Source of the DNA: CAWBLP01 sp963789495
GTDB taxonomy: Bacteria; Pseudomonadota; Alphaproteobacteria; Acetobacterales; Acetobacteraceae
DNA: 64,000 nt
Direction of reading: 5' to 3'
Assembly (NCBI GenBank): GCA_963789495.1
Contig: CAWBLP010000006.1
Coordinates: 124,001 to 188,000 of the forward strand
Part shown: in pieces, positions 61,455 to 64,000 of the stretch
How positions within the stretch are numbered: the stretch's first letter is position 1
Layout: every line of letters begins with the position of its first letter
Translations under genes and position numbers: made by a program
Notes under the pieces: generated by a model
What the model saw: only the letters and a program-made list of their open reading frames with translations
Told to the model about the DNA's origin: nothing
Databases searched by the model: none

Positions 61455-62210
61455 TCAGGCTCCGAAATACAGTTCGGTCAGCGCCGCACTCGCCGTCAGC
61501 TCCGCCACCGTTCCGTCCTGCAGGATCTTGCCATTCGCCATGAACACCGCGCGGCTGCACAGATCCTTGATGAACGAAACGTTGTGCTCCACCACACAGA
61601 CCGCGCGGGTGGCTGCCTCCTGCTGCACCACACGCTGCATCGTTTCATAGGCGGCACCCTCCACGCCGGCCATCGGCTCGTCCAGCAGCAACAGCGGGCC
61701 ATCGTTCATCAGGGTGCGCGCCAGCCCGACCAGCTTCTGCTGGCCGTATGGCAGATCGATGACCAGGCTGTGCGCCGTCGCCGCCAACCCCATCCGGTCC
61801 AGGATCACCTCCGCCCGCGCCTGCGCCTGCGCTTCGGCGCGACGCATCCGCGCCCGCGCGAAGGTCACAAGCAGGATCGACTCACCGGCGTAGTGCCGAG
61901 GTGCCACCAGCAGATTTTCCAATACCGTCATGCTGCGGAACAGCAGCATGTTCTGCCAGGTGCGCGCCACGCCCAGCCGTGCGCGGCGGAATAATGGAAA
62001 CTGGTTGATGCGGGCACCATTCAGATAGATCGCGCCAGCATCCGGCCGCAGCACGCCGGAGATCAGATTGAACAGCGACGTCTTCCCGGCGCCGTTCGGT
62101 CCGATCAGGCCCAGGATCTCACCGCGATCGATCGTCAGGTTGACGTTGTCGGCGACCACGATGCCACCGAACCGCTTGTGCAACCCCTCAACCCGCAGCA
62201 CCGGAGTCAT
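61455..62210 (-). CDS. livG: Branched-chain amino acid-type ABC transporter ATPase LivG
   Basis: A 251-residue ATPase: Walker A LIGPNGAGKTSLFNLISGVL, the LivG-type signature variant LPYGQQKLVGLARTL, Walker B LLLLDEPMAGV and H-loop VCVVEHNVSFIKDLC. The lost SGG in the signature (LPYGQQ) is normal for LivG proteins. Its ATG overlaps the livM stop by four bases. It forms a heterodimer with LivF under the LivH-LivM channel. Confidence 0.94.
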   Translation of the reverse strand: MTPVLRVEGLHKRFGGIVVADNVNLTIDRGEILGLIGPNGAGKTSLFNLISGVLRPDAGAIYLNGARINQFPLFRRARLGVARTWQNMLLFRSMTVLENLLVAPRHYAGESILLVTFARARMRRAEAQAQARAEVILDRMGLAATAHSLVIDLPYGQQKLVGLARTLMNDGPLLLLDEPMAGVEGAAYETMQRVVQQEAATRAVCVVEHNVSFIKDLCSRAVFMANGKILQDGTVAELTASAALTELYFGA

Positions 62211-63127
62211 TCGCCGGCCGCTCCGGTTTCCACCGGTTCGGCACCGCTGCGTGCCAGCACCGCGGGACGCGCCTTATGCTGCCAGGCACCGGCGATTCCG
62301 GCGGGACGCAGGAACAGGAACAGCAGCACCAGCAACGTGAACAGGATGCCCTGCGTCGGCGCCATGATGCTGGGCGGCAATTGCAGGAAGGTGATCGCCT
62401 GCGGAATGGACAGCAGCAGCACGGCACCGATCACCGGGCCGTAGACCGTGCCCATGCCGCCAAGCACCACCATGGTCAGGATGGCCGCCGATTGCAGCAC
62501 GTCGAACTGATCCGGGCTGAGGTACTGGAAGAAATATACGTAGAGCCCGCCTGCAATTCCCGCCATGCCGCAGCCGATCGCGAACAGCACCAGCTTCAGG
62601 CTCATGGCATTGCGGCCCAGCGCGGTGAACGCCAGTTCCTCATCCCGCATCGCGCTGATCGCTCGGCCGTACGGCCCCTGCACGATGGCCCGAACCGCGA
62701 ATACGGTCAGCACCGCCACCGCGGTGCAGATCGCGAGATAGATCGGCGTGCGCAGCGACCCGGTGATGGTGCTGGGAATGCCGCTCAGCCCACCGGCGCC
62801 GCCGGTGAAATCCAGATTCTTGATCAACTGCAGCAAGCCGAGTTGAAATCCCAGGCTGGCGATCAGCAGATAATCCCCGGAGACCCGCAGCGCCGATGCC
62901 GCCAGCAGCACCGATGCCACCACCGCGGCCGCGCCCCCCAGCAGCACGGCAATCGGCGGCGGCAAAGCGGCATGCATCGCCAGCAGACCGGTCGTGTACG
63001 CGCCGATGGCGAAGAAGATCGGATGCGCAACGGTGGACAGGCCGCCATAGCCGATCACCAGATTGTAGCTGGCGCTCAGCGTCACATAGATCGCAATCAG
63101 GATCAGGATGGTGCCGAGGTATTCCAC
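62207..63127 (-). CDS. livM: Branched-chain amino acid-type ABC permease LivM
   Basis: A 306-residue permease with about eight to ten helices. LivM landmarks are YNLVIGYGGLSTVAHPIFFAI near residue 22, YLLIASLGFQLGLLQLIKNL, the EAA-like loop SAMRDEELAFTALGRNAMSL with KLVLFAIGCGMAGIAGGLYV and the end VVLGGMGTVYGPVIGAVLLL. It starts ten bases after the livH stop. Together with livH it forms the transmembrane channel. Confidence 0.93.
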   Translation of the reverse strand: MEYLGTILILIAIYVTLSASYNLVIGYGGLSTVAHPIFFAIGAYTTGLLAMHAALPPPIAVLLGGAAAVVASVLLAASALRVSGDYLLIASLGFQLGLLQLIKNLDFTGGAGGLSGIPSTITGSLRTPIYLAICTAVAVLTVFAVRAIVQGPYGRAISAMRDEELAFTALGRNAMSLKLVLFAIGCGMAGIAGGLYVYFFQYLSPDQFDVLQSAAILTMVVLGGMGTVYGPVIGAVLLLSIPQAITFLQLPPSIMAPTQGILFTLLVLLFLFLRPAGIAGAWQHKARPAVLARSGAEPVETGAAGE

Positions 63128-63137
63128 TGTCGGCTCC

Positions 63138-64000
63138 TCAGTGCCGCGCCAGGATCGGCCGCAGCCGTGGCAGGCGTACGCCGCGCGGAAACAGCAGGAT
63201 GGTGGCGAACAGGAAGCCGTACAGCAGCAGATTCTGCCAGCGCGAGCCGATCACCAACACCGAGAAACTTTGGATCAGCGCCAGGAACACCGAAGCCGCG
63301 GCAGCCGCGAAGACACGCCCGATGCCCCCCAGCAGTGTGGCGATCACCGCCGCCAGGATCAGCTCCAGCGGCGACGCCGGCACGATGCCGCCATGCGAGC
63401 CGATCAGGTACATCGCCGCCACGATGTACAGCGCCGCGATCACCGCGACGACGCGATAGGCGCGCTGCGCGCTGATCCCGTACAGCTCTGCCAGCTTGGC
63501 GTTGTCGGCAACCGCGACCAGGAACTGGCCCTCCTTGGTGAAACTCATGAACAGCCGCAGCATCGCAAGGCCGATCGCCGCCACTCCGATCGCCAGCAGA
63601 TCCCAGTCACTGACGGCGATGCCGCCAATGATGCGGACCCGGGAAAGGATACTGCGGAACAGCGTCTGCGGTTCAGTACCCGAACAGCAGCGTGATGACG
63701 TAGATGACGAATTCCGACAGGATCAGCGTGAAAATGAAGAAGGTCAGGCTGCTGGAACGACGTTCCCGCAATACCTGCAACCCGTAGCGTTCGATCAACA
63801 CGGAGGCCGAGGCCGTCACGACAACGCCCGCCAGCAAGGCCAGGACGACCGGCCATGCCAGCATCGCGTGCAGGAAGAACATCGTGTAGAAGCCGATCGC
63901 CATCAGCCCGGCCTGGGCAAAGTTCCACAACGCGCTGACCTTCAGTGTCAGCGCGAACGCCACGGTCAGCAGCACATAGGGCGCCGCCGTGGCGATGCCG
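63138..64000 (-). pseudogene. livH: Branched-chain amino acid-type ABC permease LivH (5' end outside window, one frameshift)
   Basis: The visible part encodes most of LivH. The upstream segment (frame ending 63673) gives LLTVAFALTLKVSALWNFAQ, AGLMAIGFYTMFFLHAML and FFIFTLILSEFVIYVITLLF, then hits TGA. One extra base near 63677-63683 (GG in TTCGGGTACTGAA) accounts for it: the other frame continues TEPQTLFRSILSRVRIIGGI and then the LivH docking loop FLVAVADNAKLAELYGISAQ, ending at 63138. The gene is first in the liv operon and open at the window edge. A sequence error is a good alternative to a true mutation because livM, livG and livF are intact. Confidence 0.8.

Overview
The window is GC-rich, densely coded DNA that looks like an alphaproteobacterial chromosome, probably Acetobacteraceae or a close Rhodospirillales relative. 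That placement is an inference from gene families: a tripartite tricarboxylate transporter (TTT), TcuA, several MmgE/PrpD and HpcH/HpaI proteins, an HGG-motif protein, DUF1127 and MntA/HepT. No rRNA, tRNA or CRISPR was seen. The left end cuts a citrate-synthase-like gene and the right end cuts livH.

Layout. 1-15 kb is a carboxylate uptake and catabolism island: TTT genes in two divergent units, an Asp/Glu-racemase-like protein, a dihydroxyphthalate-decarboxylase-like protein, two HpcH/HpaI aldolases, two divergent MmgE/PrpD paralogues, RidA, TcuA and two periplasmic binding proteins. 15-22 kb holds a chemoreceptor with PilZ and zinc-binding (CZB) domains, a class IV aminotransferase, AlkB, a cupin, MsrQ, an orphan ABC permease and a GST. 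22.4-24.4 kb carries what I read as a selenoprotein, a GrdB/PrdB-like reductase interrupted by an in-frame UGA with a SECIS-like hairpin, coupled to a second racemase-like gene. 24.4-28.5 kb is a Dpp/Opp-type ABC operon without a binding protein. 28.6-39.4 kb holds a D-2-hydroxyacid dehydrogenase, a protein with 28-residue tandem repeats, an AI-2E transporter, hydroxypyruvate isomerase, RlpA, a D,D-carboxypeptidase, an SDR with an internal peptide repeat, SseA and a cystathionine beta-lyase. An IS630-family element (39.4-40.5 kb) sits exactly in the stop codon of that lyase gene.

40.5-47.7 kb is full of broken reading frames: a TPR glycosyltransferase-like gene, a DUF35/thiolase pair, a cytochrome P450 and an MntA/HepT toxin-antitoxin pair. 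47.9-64 kb is mostly intact: LysR, DUF1127, sulfotransferase, cyclase, two tandem TauD dioxygenases, a GT39-type glycosyltransferase, an M28-like protein with altered metal ligands, a ThDP enzyme, a PRISE-type reductase, a third racemase-like protein and a livFGMH operon whose livH is frameshifted.

The most notable finding is the putative selenoprotein at 22413-23618. Next are the IS630 insertion that makes stop codons for two genes from one target site, the 84-bp repeat array with a frame-changing 28-bp deletion, and the run of single-base indels, which may be real decay or sequence error.
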